Origin: Spinactinospora alkalitolerans
GTDB taxonomy: Bacteria > Actinomycetota > Actinomycetes > Streptosporangiales > Streptosporangiaceae
Direction of reading: 5' to 3'
DNA length: 64,000 bases
Assembly: GCF_013408795.1 (NCBI RefSeq)
Contig: NZ_JACCCC010000001.1
Span: 4,216,001 to 4,280,000 of the forward strand
A program made the translations under genes and the position numbers. This document shows, one piece after another, positions 1 to 9,667 of the stretch (positions are counted from its first letter, which is position 1; each line of letters begins with the position of its first letter). The notes under the pieces are model-generated. The model saw only the letters and a program-made list of their open reading frames with translations. It had not been told where the DNA came from and made no database searches.

Positions 1-45
1 ACTGCGACAGCCGCCCCCTGCGCGAACCCGATCGCCGGACACCGG
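1..45 (-). repeat. Dispersed ~115-bp repeat, copy 1 (cut by window edge)
   Basis: Read on the minus strand, the 45 bases after the stop of the PH-domain gene (GCGATCGGGTTCGCGCAGGG and on) match the first part of the repeats at 51701-51815 and 55085-55200. The copy runs off the window start. It lacks one base relative to the other two in the G-run region, which breaks any shared reading frame and argues against a coding role. Function unknown. Confidence 0.65.
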
Positions 46-552
46 TCAGAATCCGCGCCGCCCCGGCTCCTCGGCCTCGCCCCGTTCGTGCAGCAGCACC
101 TGGAACCGGGCCAGATTGCGCTCAGCCAGGGCGCCGTCGTTGCTCTGGATGCCCATGGCCGCCAGCGTGGAGCCGTCGGCCAGGTCGATGGTGGGCCACG
201 GCTCCCCCACCGGCATGCGCACGTCGATGATCTCGGGCCACACCAGGACATGGGTCCTGATGCAGTTGACCACCGTGACCCCCTCCTCCGTGGCGGCCAC
301 GCGCGGCCGGGCGAGCAGGTGCAGCACCCCCACGCACAGCACGCCGAACAGGAACAGCAGCACGCGGTCCTGCAGCCCCCACTCGGGCGGCATGATGACC
401 GCCAGCACGGCCATGGTCACCAGCGACAGGGCGGCCAGGCCGTAGGCGACGACGCGCATGTTGCGCGGCCGCCACGTCACGGGCAGTTCCGGCACCGGCC
501 GGTCCGCGGCCTCGTCCACGGCGTCCTCTTTCCCCACGTCTCCCGGCCGCAC
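46..552 (-). CDS. PH domain-containing membrane protein
   Basis: The 168-aa product has two hydrophobic segments (about residues 33-53 and 62-80) followed by a compact beta-rich tail (RVAATEEGVTVVNCIRTHVL…) typical of the short bacterial PH-like domain found in actinobacterial membrane proteins. The family has no assigned biochemical role. The reading frame is open further upstream, but GTG at 552 is preferred because AGGAGG and GGGAG lie just before it and the upstream extension is Arg/Pro-rich and overlaps ribH. The gene follows ribH by 40 bp in the same direction, so it is probably the last gene of the riboflavin operon. A GTG at 537 is the alternative start. Confidence 0.75.
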   Translation of the reverse strand: MRPGDVGKEDAVDEAADRPVPELPVTWRPRNMRVVAYGLAALSLVTMAVLAVIMPPEWGLQDRVLLFLFGVLCVGVLHLLARPRVAATEEGVTVVNCIRTHVLVWPEIIDVRMPVGEPWPTIDLADGSTLAAMGIQSNDGALAERNLARFQVLLHERGEAEEPGRRGF

Positions 553-592
553 GGCTCTCCCTAACTCCTCCTGCCCACGGTGCCACCGCGGA

Positions 593-1156
<564 letters not shown>

Positions 1157-2680
1157 TCAGTTGACCGCGGCTTCGCCGGAGGACGGAGGCCGTCCGCCGG
1201 CCGCTCCCGGCCACACCGGGTCGGCCTGCGCCGCGGCCCGCCGGGGTTCGGCGAACAGGCCGGGCAGGTCGTGCCCCATCCGGTCCCGCTTGGTCTGCAG
1301 GTAGCGCAGGTTGTCGGCGGTGACGACGGTGGGCATCGAGATCCGCCGGGTGACGCTGACGCCGTACCGGGAGATCCCCTCGACCTTGCCCGGGTTGTTG
1401 CTCAGCAACCGGACCGAGCGCACCCCGAGGTCGGCCAGGATCCGGGCTCCCGCGCCGAACTCCCTGGCGTCGGCCGGCAGGCCGAGTTCCAGGTTGGCGT
1501 CGACGGTGTCGATCCCGGAGTCCTGCAGCCGGTAGGCCTTCAGCTTGTGCAGCAACCCGATGCCGCGCCCCTCGTGGCCGCGCAGGTAGACGAGCACGCC
1601 GCGGCCCTCCTCGGCGATGCCGGCCATGGCGGCGTCGAGCTGGGTGCCGCAGTCGCAGCGGTGCGAGCCGAAGGCGTCACCGGTGAGGCATTCGGAGTGC
1701 AGCCGGGTCAGCACATCGGTGCCGTCGCCGAGGTCGCCGTAGACCAGCGCGACGTGCTCGGCGCCGTCGCTCGGACTCCGGTAGCCCACCGCCCGCCACT
1801 CCCCGTAGCGGTTGGGGATGCGGGTCTCCACGACCCGGTCGACAAGGGTGTCGGCCCGCGACGAGTCCGCCTCCTCGCTCCGCTCCACCGCCGCAGCGAC
1901 ACGCGCTCCGCGAACAGGCACCGACGCCTCCGCTCGCTCGTCGGCTCGCAGCTCGGCACCCCCACTCGCGCTCACCTCCTCGCTCCGCTCCACCGCCGCA
2001 GCGACACTCGCTCCGCGAACAGGCACCGACGCCTCCGCTCGCTCGTCGGCTCGCAGCTCGGCGAGCTGCTCCACCGAGATCAGCCTGAGCCCGTGCTCAT
2101 CGGCGAACTCGCGCAGCCGCGGCAACCGCGCCATGGTCCCGTCGTCGTTGACGACCTCGGCCAGCACGCCGGCCGGCCGCAGCCCGGCCAGCCGGGCCAG
2201 ATCCACGGCGGCCTCGGTGTGACCGCGGCGGACGAGCACGCCGCCGGGACGGTAGCGCAGCGGCAGGATGTGGCCCGGCCGGACGAAGTCGCCGGGGACG
2301 GTGCGCGCGTCGGCGAGCAGCCGGATGGTGTGGGCGCGGTCCGCGGCCGAGATGCCGGTGGACACGCCGGAACGGGCGTCCACCGTGACGGTGTAGGCGG
2401 TGCGCATGCTCTCCTCGTTGACCGAGGTCATCAGCGGGAGGTCGAGCCGGTCCAGGTCCTCGCCGAGCATGGGCACGCACACCACGCCGGAGGTGTAGCG
2501 GATTATGAAGGCCAGCAGCTCCGGCGTTGCCGCATCCGCCGCGAAGATGATGTCGCCCTCGTTCTCGCGGTCGGTGTCGTCCACGACCACGACCGGGCGG
2601 CCGGCGGCGATGTCGGCGACCGCTTCGGTGACGTCGTCCAGCGGGATGAGTGCCTCGGACTGCTCCTCGGCGATCGACAT
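1157..2680 (-). CDS. ribBA: Bifunctional 3,4-dihydroxy-2-butanone 4-phosphate synthase / GTP cyclohydrolase II
   Basis: This 507-aa protein carries out the two entry reactions of riboflavin synthesis. The N-terminal RibB domain (about 1-200) has the acidic loop [16 protein letters not shown]. The C-terminal RibA domain has the zinc ligands in [15 protein letters not shown] and the [16 protein letters not shown] segment. ATG at 2680 is preceded by AAGGAGC. The inter-domain linker (about residues 205-275), normally short, holds a perfect-period 35-residue duplication ([15 protein letters not shown]… twice). This is encoded by the dispersed repeat at 1870-2049, so the linker was expanded in frame by repeat insertion. 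Both catalytic halves look intact. Confidence 0.95.
   Translation of the reverse strand: MSIAEEQSEALIPLDDVTEAVADIAAGRPVVVVDDTDRENEGDIIFAADAATPELLAFIIRYTSGVVCVPMLGEDLDRLDLPLMTSVNEESMRTAYTVTVDARSGVSTGISAADRAHTIRLLADARTVPGDFVRPGHILPLRYRPGGVLVRRGHTEAAVDLARLAGLRPAGVLAEVVNDDGTMARLPRLREFADEHGLRLISVEQLAELRADERAEASVPVRGASVAAAVERSEEVSASGGAELRADERAEASVPVRGARVAAAVERSEEADSSRADTLVDRVVETRIPNRYGEWRAVGYRSPSDGAEHVALVYGDLGDGTDVLTRLHSECLTGDAFGSHRCDCGTQLDAAMAGIAEEGRGVLVYLRGHEGRGIGLLHKLKAYRLQDSGIDTVDANLELGLPADAREFGAGARILADLGVRSVRLLSNNPGKVEGISRYGVSVTRRISMPTVVTADNLRYLQTKRDRMGHDLPGLFAEPRRAAAQADPVWPGAAGGRPPSSGEAAVN
1870..2049 (-). repeat. Two tandem copies of ~75-bp SD-bearing dispersed element inside ribBA
   Basis: Two near-identical copies (1870-1944 and 1975-2049, period 105 bp = 35 codons) lie in the linker of ribBA. 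In the gene's direction each begins CCGACGAGCGAGCGGAGGCG with TCGG closing a small stem, and ends GGAGCGGAGCGAGGAG. The upstream copy is followed directly by GTGAGCG. The same element, in the same orientation to the gene, lies before carA (35440-35515 and 35610-35685). The copies differ from each other at one visible base. Confidence 0.85.
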
Positions 2681-2787
2681 GGCTGCTCCTTGGGCTGTGC
2701 TGCTGGTCGGGACTTGCCGGTCGGGGGTGTGCTCGCTGGCCTGCGCCCCGGCGCGCGTGCGCCGGAGGGCTCCGGTGGGCGCGCCGC

Positions 2788-3405
2788 TCATCGGGCGCCG
2801 CCTTCGTCCGCGGTGACCAGCCGCTCCACGTACTTGGCCACGACGTCGACCTCCAGGTTGACCGGTTCGCCCGCGGCCTTGCGGCCCAGGGTGGTGAGGT
2901 CGAGGGTGGTGGGGATCAGGCTGATCGTGAAGGATCCCGGGTCGACGGAGGCGACGGTGAGACTCACGCCGTCCACGGCGATGGATCCCTTCTCCACGAC
3001 GTAGCGGGCGAGGCCGTCGGGCAGCGAGATCCGGACGGTCTCCCACCGCGTTCCGGGGACGCGTTCCAGGATCCGGCCGGTGCCGTCGACGTGGCCCTGC
3101 ACGATGTGGCCGCCGAGGCGGGCGGAGATCCTGGCCGCGCGCTCCAGGTTGACCGGGGAGCCGGCGGCGAGGTCGCCCAGGCTGGAACGGTCCAGCGTCT
3201 CCTTCATGACGTCGGCGCTGAAGCGCCCGTCGGCGGATTCGGTGACCGTGAGGCATACGCCGTTGACCGAAACGGAGTCGCCGTGGGCGGCGTCGGAGGT
3301 GACGGTGGGGCCCTGGATCGTCAGCCTGGCGGCCTCGCCGGCGGTGTCGCCGACGGGCTCGATCGCGACGACCTCGCCCAGCTCTTCTACGATTCCGGTG
3401 AACAC
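2788..3405 (-). CDS. ribE: Riboflavin synthase, alpha chain
   Basis: It dismutates two molecules of 6,7-dimethyl-8-ribityllumazine to riboflavin and the ribitylaminouracil. The 205-aa protein starts [10 protein letters not shown], the family signature, and shows the two tandem lumazine-binding repeats (about 1-97 and 98-195) with the matching motifs [10 protein letters not shown] and [10 protein letters not shown]. It is the first gene behind the FMN riboswitch and sits 107 bp upstream of ribBA. No ribD is visible in this operon. Confidence 0.97.
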   Translation of the reverse strand: MFTGIVEELGEVVAIEPVGDTAGEAARLTIQGPTVTSDAAHGDSVSVNGVCLTVTESADGRFSADVMKETLDRSSLGDLAAGSPVNLERAARISARLGGHIVQGHVDGTGRILERVPGTRWETVRISLPDGLARYVVEKGSIAVDGVSLTVASVDPGSFTISLIPTTLDLTTLGRKAAGEPVNLEVDVVAKYVERLVTADEGGAR

Positions 3406-3504
3406 GTGGAGCCATCCCCTTTACCTGGTCAGGCTCCGGGGATGCTGCAGGACGGCGAATGCCGTCGAGAGACCGGTGACCCGTGATCGCAGGGTCGAGC
3501 GGTC

Positions 3505-3636
3505 CCGCGCGCGCTGCCTCCCATCCGGACTTTCACCGTCGGTACCGGAATTTCACCGGTTCAACCGGCCGATGGCTTCGGCCGGGTCGCGGACTGTCAC
3601 CGCCGGTTCGGATTTTCACCGACCCCGGAGCACGCG
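3505..3636 (-). promoter_or_regulatory. FMN riboswitch (RFN element)
   Basis: On the minus strand the sequence holds the conserved RFN blocks in order: GGGGTCGGTGAAAATCCG, CCGGCGGTGACAGTCCGCGA, GGTGAAATTCCGGTACCGAC, GGTGAAAGTCCGGATGGGAG and the closing GCAGCGCGC. It lies about 100 nt upstream of ribE. FMN binding is known to switch off such operons, so ribE-ribBA-ribH are expected to be repressed when flavin is plentiful. Confidence 0.96.
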
Positions 3637-3722
3637 TCTTTCGAACGTCTCTGTGAACAAGTGTGCCATGCGGGGGTATTCCCGGCATCCACCGGGGTCG
3701 GCCGGAACGGCGCCCCGCGGCC

Positions 3723-4724
3723 TCAGTGCGGGACCGGCTCCCCGGCCTCCGCACGGAGCGGGCGGTCGGCCAGGCGGGTCCGGACGAACAGCTCCGGGGC
3801 CCCGAAGGCGATCCACAGCGACAGCAGCGCGTGGAGGACGTAGGAGACGAGCAGGCCTGCGGCGCCTCCCGGGACGGGGACCAGCACGTGCAGCACCAGG
3901 ATCAGCAGGATCCCGGTGCTGCCCGTCACATAGCGCGAGGCGCGGGACACCAGCGATCCCTCCGCGCTGTACCAGCCCCGCGCCGCGAGCAGCGAGAAAC
4001 CTGCGAGCAGGCCGAACAGCGCCCCGCCGAGCACGAAGACGTGCTGCAGCGTGGCGGTCGCGGCGTCGGGCGGGACCGTCCCGGTCCACCCGCGCGGCGC
4101 CGTCCAGCCGCCCCAGACCACCGCCTGCCAGACCGCGGCGGTCACCGGGACCGCCAGGGAGAGGGCGAGCGCGCAGGCGATCTGGGTGCGCAGCGGGCGC
4201 GCCCGCCACCACCGCAGCAGTGCGGCCTCGTAGCGCAGCACCAGCCACAGCAGCACGGCGCCGACGACCAGGCCGAGCAGGGTGCCGCTGAAGAAGGCGG
4301 CGCCGAGGTGGACGCCTGCCAGGGCGACCAGCACGATGAGCGCGGCGGCCGCGGGGCGGGCCCACCGGCGGTCGGTCTTGAGCCCGACGTAGCCGAGCAG
4401 CGTCACCGCGCCCTGCGCCGCACCGGCGGGCGCGCCGAAAGTCGTTCCCGGCACCAGCGGGCTCACCCTGAGGGTGTACCACGAGGGCCGAGGGGCGTGC
4501 AGGGCGGTCTTCAGCAGGCCGTTGACCAGTGACCCGCCGGTGAGCAGCAGTGAGAGCCGGGTTCCCCAGCCCGTGCTGACGCACCAGAGCAGCAGCGGCA
4601 CGGCGACCAGGTAGAGCAGGTCGAACCCGTTCGCGAACAGCGCGGAGAACGGCGGTGCGGACCAGCCGCCGATCTCCTGCAGCCGGCTTACGGCCCCGCT
4701 CTCGGCCTCCCAGATCGCTTCCAT
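3723..4724 (-). CDS. PAP2-superfamily membrane protein, catalytic residues largely lost
   Basis: A 333-aa integral membrane protein with about seven to eight hydrophobic segments. It resembles the PAP2 phosphatase/haloperoxidase family: KTALHAPRP matches the first active-site motif (K-x6-RP). The second motif, normally PSGH, reads APAGA, and the third, normally SR-x5-H-x3-D, reads LAGVHLGAA. The general-acid His, the Arg and the Asp are therefore missing, although one His remains. Phosphatase activity is unlikely unless the residues are supplied differently. Start ATG at 4724 follows GAGGTGAGGAATGG. It is monocistronic, between the FMN riboswitch and rpe. Confidence 0.75.
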   Translation of the reverse strand: MEAIWEAESGAVSRLQEIGGWSAPPFSALFANGFDLLYLVAVPLLLWCVSTGWGTRLSLLLTGGSLVNGLLKTALHAPRPSWYTLRVSPLVPGTTFGAPAGAAQGAVTLLGYVGLKTDRRWARPAAAALIVLVALAGVHLGAAFFSGTLLGLVVGAVLLWLVLRYEAALLRWWRARPLRTQIACALALSLAVPVTAAVWQAVVWGGWTAPRGWTGTVPPDAATATLQHVFVLGGALFGLLAGFSLLAARGWYSAEGSLVSRASRYVTGSTGILLILVLHVLVPVPGGAAGLLVSYVLHALLSLWIAFGAPELFVRTRLADRPLRAEAGEPVPH

Positions 4725-4856
4725 TCCTCACCTCGCGCATCGTCGGGGCCCGGGACGCGCCTCGGTGGCCTGCCGCCACCCCTCACGGGCAAACCAAGCA
4801 GGAGACGAGGATAGTGGATCGACGGTGGCGCCGGTCACGCGCGCCTGGCCGGCGTG

Positions 4857-5525
4857 CTACCGGCCGACGGCCTGTTCGGCCTGGGCGCGCAGGGCGTCGA
4901 TCGCGGCGGAGGGGTCCTGCGCCCCGTAGACCGCGGAGCCGGCCACGAACACGTCGGCGCCCGCCTCGGCGCAGCGCTCGATCGTCTCGGCGCTGACGCC
5001 GCCGTCGACCTGCAGCCACACGGCGGCGTCGCGGGTGCCGACCAGTTCGCGCGCACGGCGGATCTTCGGCAGCACGACGTCGAGGAACCTCTGCCCGCCG
5101 AAGCCCGGCTCGACCGTCATGAGCAGCAGCATGTCGAGCTCGGGCAGGAGGTCGGCGTAGGGGTCGACCGGCGTGGCCGGGTTGAGCGCGAGGCCGGCCC
5201 TGGCCCCCTCGGAGCGGATGGTGCGCAGCGTGCGCACCGGCGCCTTGGCCGCCTCGGCGTGGATGGTGACGCTGCCGGCGCCCGCCTCGGCGTAGGCCGG
5301 GGCCCAGCGGTCGGGATCCTCGATCATCAGGTGGCAGTCCAGCGGCAGCGCGGCGGCCTTGCGCAGGGATTTCACGATCGGCAGCCCCAACGTCAGGTTC
5401 GGCACGAAATGGTTGTCCATGACGTCGACGTGCAGCCAGTCGGCGGAGTCCGCGACCGCCGCGGCCTCATCGGCGAGATGGGCGAAGTCGGCGGAGAGGA
5501 TGCTGGGTGAGATCTGGATTGCCAC
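4857..5525 (-). CDS. rpe: Ribulose-phosphate 3-epimerase
   Basis: This pentose-phosphate enzyme interconverts ribulose 5-phosphate and xylulose 5-phosphate. The 222-aa protein carries the family's blocks: [26 protein letters not shown] (metal ligands), [19 protein letters not shown] and QVDGGV. GTG at 5525 is chosen because homologues begin right before [12 protein letters not shown]. No clear Shine-Dalgarno is visible. The upstream frame is open but low-complexity and lies in a repeat-containing spacer. Confidence 0.95.
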   Translation of the reverse strand: MAIQISPSILSADFAHLADEAAAVADSADWLHVDVMDNHFVPNLTLGLPIVKSLRKAAALPLDCHLMIEDPDRWAPAYAEAGAGSVTIHAEAAKAPVRTLRTIRSEGARAGLALNPATPVDPYADLLPELDMLLLMTVEPGFGGQRFLDVVLPKIRRARELVGTRDAAVWLQVDGGVSAETIERCAEAGADVFVAGSAVYGAQDPSAAIDALRAQAEQAVGR

Positions 5526-5767
5526 GATTCCGAGTCTAGCCAGGCCACCGTGGCCGCCTTCAGCGGCCGAGCCTGAGGCACCCGGCAGGACCTCCAGCGG
5601 TCTTCCACCGAGGTTCGCGGAAGCGGGGTCGGGTGGTGGCCGGTGGTCAGGCGGCCAAGGTCCGCTGTGCGGCCTTGCCGGTCGGTCGGGCGACGGGTGG
5701 CCTTGAGGGAAAAGCGGCGCCGAGGCCGGTGGCGGGTCCGGGACGGCACGCACGATGTCCGTTTTGC

Positions 5768-6240
5768 AGTGGTCGTCTCGTCGATCTTGACCTTGAGTTT
5801 CAACCTCGACCACCGGGGGTCTTGAAGCCTCAGCCGAAGGAGGGGTCCGCGGTGACCGGGCGATCCTCTCGCGCGGCCGAAGGCCCCCCACAGGGATCAC
5901 CCCGGCGCCGCGCCACCCACGCCGCCTGCTTGGGCTCCAGGCCACAATCGGGGTTTCGGTGCGCGCCCAAGGCGGCGGGCCGCCGCGCCCGCCGACCTCG
6001 GCCACAGGAGTTTGAACCCCGGCCCAAGGACACAACCGCACGCCGCAGCTTTGGGCGCGGGCCGAAACCATGGTGCCGTCCCGCGTCCACGGCGTCGGCG
6101 TGCGCTTCGCGCGCGGGAGGACGATTTCCGTCTAGGGGCCTTCGGCCACGCGAGAGAATCGCCCTTCAAACCCACGTCGGCCTTATGGGCCCTGAAAACG
6201 TTGCGATAACCCCACAAGGTCAAGATCGGCGAGAAGGGGC
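5768..6240. repeat. MITE-like intergenic element A with nested inverted repeats
   Basis: The 749-bp gap between rsmB and rpe has no credible gene. It holds an outer inverted repeat: TCTCGTCGATCTTGACCTT at 5776-5794 against the complement of 6216-6234, 18 of 19 matching. An inner pair at 5859-5889 and 6135-6163 shares GGCCTTCGGCC, CGCGAGAG and ATCGCC. The inner pair and the flank ACCTCGACCAC-GGGGGTC recur in element B at 39882-40165. No transposase is present, so the structure resembles a non-autonomous element. The rest of the gap (5526-5767, 6241-6274) shows nothing recognisable. Confidence 0.6.
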
Positions 6241-6274
6241 GCCGATCCGGGGCGCGCGACTTCCGCGGACCTCG

Positions 6275-7708
6275 CTAGAGCTTGCGCAGCAGGGCGAGGA
6301 ACATGGCGTCGGTGCCGTGCCGGTGCGGCCAGAACTGCGCGTGGTCGCCCACCGCGACATCGGGGACCTCGGCGAGGTGGTCGGCCGCGCGGACCGGCTC
6401 GGTGTCGGAGCGCTCGGCCCGCACCGCGGCCACGATGTCGCGGGTTTCGGCCAGGTGCGGCGAGCAGGTCACGTAGGCGACGACGCCGCCGGACCGCGCG
6501 GCGTCGAGCGCCCGGTGCAGCAGGTCGCGCTGGAGCGGGGCCAGTTCCGCGGCGGTGCCGGGGGTGCGCCGCCAGCGGGCTTCGGGGCGGCGGCGCAGCG
6601 CGCCCATGCCGGTGCAGGGCGCGTCGACCAGCACCCGGTCGAAGGCGCCGGCGCGCCAGGCCGGGCGGGTGGAGTCGGCGACCACGGTGCGCGCCGCGTC
6701 GCGGACCGACCGTTCCACGGCGCCGGCGACGAGCCGGGCGCGGGCGGGCTGGACCTCCGCGGCCAGCAGCCGGGCGTCGCGCTGACCGGCGAGACCGCCC
6801 AGCAGGGCCGCCTTGCCCCCGGGGCCGGCGCACATGTCCAGCCAGCGGGCGTCGGAGCCCTCGACGGCGACCCTGGTCAGCGCGAGCGCGACCATCTGGC
6901 TCGCCTCGTCCTGCACCGCGGCGCGCCCCTGGCGCACCGCGCGCAGGGCACCGGGGTCGCCCTCGGGCAGGTAGGCGGCGTGCGGCGAATAGCGGGCCTC
7001 GGTCGCGCCGTCGCCGATCAGGTCGGCGACGGCGGCGCGGCCCGGCTTGGCCAGCAGGGTCACGCGGGGGCGTTCGTTGTGCGCGGCGAGCAGGCGCTCG
7101 GTCTCGGCGAGATCGCCGTCGGGGGCGTCGCCCAGCGCGGCCGCCAGCGCCTCCGCCATCCAGCGGGGATGGCTGTGCACCACGGCGAGGTGCCCGAGCG
7201 GGTCGGCGGCGCGGTCGGGGGCCACGATGGGCAGCCACTCCTCCAGGCCGCGCGCGCTCACCCTGCGCAGCACGGCGTTGGCGAAGCGGGCCCGGTGGTG
7301 GCCGACGACCTTGCGGGCGACGTCGACCGTCGCGCTGACGGCCGCGTGCGGCGGGATCTTCGTGGCCAGCAACTGGTGCGCTCCCAGCCGCAGGACCGGC
7401 AGGACCTCGGCGTCGACCGAGCGCAGCGACCGATCGACGCAGGCGTCCAGGATCGCGTCATAGGTGCCCTGGCGGCGCAGGGTCCCGTAGGTCAGCTCGG
7501 TGGCCAGGGCCGCGTCCCGCCCGGTGACGCCGCGCTCGCGCAGCAGGGACGGCAGCAGCAGGTTGGCGTAGGCGTCCCGGGCGTCCACCGCGCGCAGCAC
7601 CTCGTAGGCGATCCGGCGCGCCGGGTCCTTGGGGGCCGGCGGCGGCGTGCCGCGGCGCTTGGGTCCGCGGCGTGCGGGGCGGTAGGGGGAACGGGAACGG
7701 TCATTCAC
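6275..7708 (-). CDS. rsmB: 16S rRNA (cytosine-967-C5)-methyltransferase
   Basis: A 477-aa protein with an N-terminal NusB-like RNA-binding domain (about 30-150, starting DPARRIAYEVLRAVD) and a C-terminal Rossmann methyltransferase. The SAM site is LDMCAGPGGKAALL. The two catalytic Cys lie in DAPCTGMGALRRRPE (releasing Cys) and VTCSPHLAET (nucleophile). The Arg/Pro-rich first 30 residues are an actinobacterial extension. rsmB precedes rpe on the minus strand, and fmt lies upstream, as in other actinobacteria. Confidence 0.95.
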   Translation of the reverse strand: MNDRSRSPYRPARRGPKRRGTPPPAPKDPARRIAYEVLRAVDARDAYANLLLPSLLRERGVTGRDAALATELTYGTLRRQGTYDAILDACVDRSLRSVDAEVLPVLRLGAHQLLATKIPPHAAVSATVDVARKVVGHHRARFANAVLRRVSARGLEEWLPIVAPDRAADPLGHLAVVHSHPRWMAEALAAALGDAPDGDLAETERLLAAHNERPRVTLLAKPGRAAVADLIGDGATEARYSPHAAYLPEGDPGALRAVRQGRAAVQDEASQMVALALTRVAVEGSDARWLDMCAGPGGKAALLGGLAGQRDARLLAAEVQPARARLVAGAVERSVRDAARTVVADSTRPAWRAGAFDRVLVDAPCTGMGALRRRPEARWRRTPGTAAELAPLQRDLLHRALDAARSGGVVAYVTCSPHLAETRDIVAAVRAERSDTEPVRAADHLAEVPDVAVGDHAQFWPHRHGTDAMFLALLRKL

Positions 7709-7916
7709 TCTTGATCTGCCTCACGCCGGGAAACTCGGGCGGCCCGCCTTCCGGCGGCCCCGCATCGAGGGTACAGAGGTCTACAGGTCAGCGGGCCGGT
7801 GGCGGGGAGCGGCCCTTCTCCTGCGGCCCCGGCGCCGCGAGCCCGAACCGGCGGTTCCGGCGCCCGCGAGACGCCCGGCCCGGCGGGCTCCCGCACCAAC
7901 GGGGTCCTGCCGGGGA

Positions 7917-8849
7917 TCAGTCCCGCCCGAGCTCCTCCTCCGCGCCGGGGCGCACGCCGCGGGCCCACTCCACGGCCGACATCGAACGCTTGCCCTGCGG
8001 CTGGACGTCGCCGAGTTCCACCGGGTGGGTCGCGGTGCCGACCAGGACCCGCTTCTTGTCGGCCGACAGGCGGCCGGGCGGCAGCGCGGGGGCGTCCGGG
8101 GCCGGAAGGACCGGACCGAGCTTGATCCGCGCACCGCGGAAGGTGCTCCACGCCCCGGGAGCGGGGGTGCAGGCGCGCACCAGGCGGTCCACCCGCATCG
8201 CCGGGGCTCCGAAGTCGACGCGGGCGTCCTCGGAGGTGAGCTTCGGGGCGATGGAGACCCCGTCGGCACTTTGCGGGCGGGCGGCCAGCTCACCGGACTC
8301 GATGCCGTCCAGGGTGCGCACCAGCAGGTCGGCCCCTGAGCGGGCGAGCCGGCCGAGCAGTTCGCCGCTGGTGTCGCGGGGACCGATCGGTTCGGTGAGC
8401 ACGCCGTAGACCGGGCCGGAGTCCAGGGCCGGCTCGATCCGGAACGTGGCCGCACCGGTCACGTCGTCGCCGTGCAGCACGGCGTGCTGCACCGGGGCCG
8501 CCCCGCGCCAGGCCGGCAGCAGCGAGAAGTGCAGGTTGATCCAGCCGTGCCGGGGAACGTCCAGCGCGTCCTGGCGCAGCAGCGCGCCGTAGGCCACGAC
8601 CGGGCAGCAGTCGGGGGCGAGCTCGCGCAGCCGGTCCAGAAACTCCGGTTCGCCGGCCTTCGCGGGTTTGAGGACCTCCAGCCCCGCTTCGGCCGCCCGC
8701 TGCGCGACGGGGCTCACCGAGACCCTGCGGCCGCGCCCCGACGCGGCGTCGGGGCGCGTGACGACCGCGACGACCTCGTGCCGGGAGTCCAGCAGCGCCT
8801 CCAGCGCCGGCACCGCGACCTCGGGCGTTCCCGCGAAGACCAATCTCAT
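7917..8849 (-). CDS. fmt: Methionyl-tRNA formyltransferase
   Basis: Fmt formylates the initiator Met-tRNA using 10-formyl-tetrahydrofolate. The 310-aa protein starts [17 protein letters not shown]. It contains the catalytic segment [25 protein letters not shown], with Asn and His, and the following Asp of LDSGPV. The C-terminal tRNA-binding domain (about 205-300) has the expected WSTFRG. ATG 8849 is the family start; the frame stays open upstream only by chance. The 208 bp between it and rsmB hold no gene. Confidence 0.96.
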   Translation of the reverse strand: MRLVFAGTPEVAVPALEALLDSRHEVVAVVTRPDAASGRGRRVSVSPVAQRAAEAGLEVLKPAKAGEPEFLDRLRELAPDCCPVVAYGALLRQDALDVPRHGWINLHFSLLPAWRGAAPVQHAVLHGDDVTGAATFRIEPALDSGPVYGVLTEPIGPRDTSGELLGRLARSGADLLVRTLDGIESGELAARPQSADGVSIAPKLTSEDARVDFGAPAMRVDRLVRACTPAPGAWSTFRGARIKLGPVLPAPDAPALPPGRLSADKKRVLVGTATHPVELGDVQPQGKRSMSAVEWARGVRPGAEEELGRD

Positions 8850-9124
8850 CTGTGCCCCAACCCCCAACGTTGTGCTTCTCGACCCCCCGCATTCCTCCGC
8901 CATGGCGTGCCGGGCCCGGCTCGCGGAGCGGCCGGATCGCGACGGGAGGCGCGGGGTCCGCGGACCGCTGCGGCCCGGGCCCGCCGCGTGCGGGCGCGAC
9001 GGCGGCGCGGTGCGCGCCGCGCAGCCGGACGGCGGCGAAGCGGTCGTGCGCGGTGCGGCCTGCGGCGGACCCCGCCCAAGTCTAAGGCGTCCTCCCGGAG
9101 CGCAGGCGGCGGCGGGACGCGCCC

Positions 9125-9147
9125 GCCGCCCGGTTTTTTCGGGCGGC
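9125..9147 (+). terminator. Perfect hairpin with T-loop upstream of sigma gene
   Basis: GCCGCCCG (9125-9132), loop GTTTTTT, then CGGGCGGC (9140-9147) form a perfect 8-bp stem. There is no T-run after the stem on either strand, so it may be a transcription-blocking hairpin isolating the sigma-factor cassette rather than a classical terminator. Confidence 0.4.
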
Positions 9148-9153
9148 CGTCTC

Positions 9154-9175
9154 ACGTTCCGCCCGGCGGGAACGT
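9154..9175 (+). promoter_or_regulatory. Inverted repeat upstream of the sigma/ogt cassette
   Basis: ACGTTCC (9154-9160), an 8-base spacer and GGAACGT (9169-9175) form a perfect 7-bp-arm palindrome ending 9 bases before the GTG start at 9185. The position suggests an operator or, via GGAAC, part of an autoregulated promoter. This is inference from position and symmetry. Confidence 0.45.
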
Positions 9176-9184
9176 CTACCTGGT

Positions 9185-9667
9185 GTGAGCCTGAAACCGT
9201 TCGAGGAGGTCGTGGCCGAGCACGGGCCGACCGTGCTGCGCGTGTGCCGGGCCGTGCTGGGCCCCCACGACGCCGAGGACGCCTGGTCCGAGACCTTCCT
9301 GGCCGCCCTGCGCGCCTACCCCGACCTCGACCCCCGGGCCAACACCGAGGCCTGGCTGGTCACCATCGCCCACCGCAAGGCCCTCGACCAGCACCGCGCC
9401 CGCGCCCGCGGCCCCGTCCCCACCGACCACATCACCGACACCCCAGCCCCCGACTCCGACCCCCACATCCACCACGACGACCTGTGGGACGCCCTCAAGG
9501 CCCTGCCCCCCAAACAACGCCGGGTCCTGGCCTACCACCACGTCGCCGGCCTGCCCTACGCCCAGATCGCCCGCATCCTCGGCGGCACCGAGCAGGCCGC
9601 CCGACGCGCCGCCGCCGACGGCATCAAGACCCTGCGCACCACCCACGGCAAAGGAACACCCCGATGA
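9185..9667 (+). CDS. ECF-type RNA polymerase sigma factor
   Basis: A 160-aa protein with sigma region 2 (about 5-75: [24 protein letters not shown], then [20 protein letters not shown]) and region 4 (about 100-155: [27 protein letters not shown]), joined by an acidic/Pro-rich linker. The GTG start has no Shine-Dalgarno and lies 9 bases after the palindrome, so the message may be leaderless. The stop overlaps the ogt start (ATGA), so the two are coupled. No anti-sigma gene is adjacent. Its genetic partners are all alkylation-repair genes, suggesting it runs an adaptive response. It could instead be a SigJ-like variant. Confidence 0.85.
   Translation: MSLKPFEEVVAEHGPTVLRVCRAVLGPHDAEDAWSETFLAALRAYPDLDPRANTEAWLVTIAHRKALDQHRARARGPVPTDHITDTPAPDSDPHIHHDDLWDALKALPPKQRRVLAYHHVAGLPYAQIARILGGTEQAARRAAADGIKTLRTTHGKGTPR

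Larger units (their letters stand above)
8850..9184. other. Divergent spacer between fmt and the sigma factor gene
   Basis: This 335-bp gap separates the divergent fmt (minus) and sigma-factor (plus) genes. No open frame has coding character. It ends with the hairpin at 9125-9147 and the inverted repeat at 9154-9175, described separately. Nothing else is recognisable. Confidence 0.6.
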
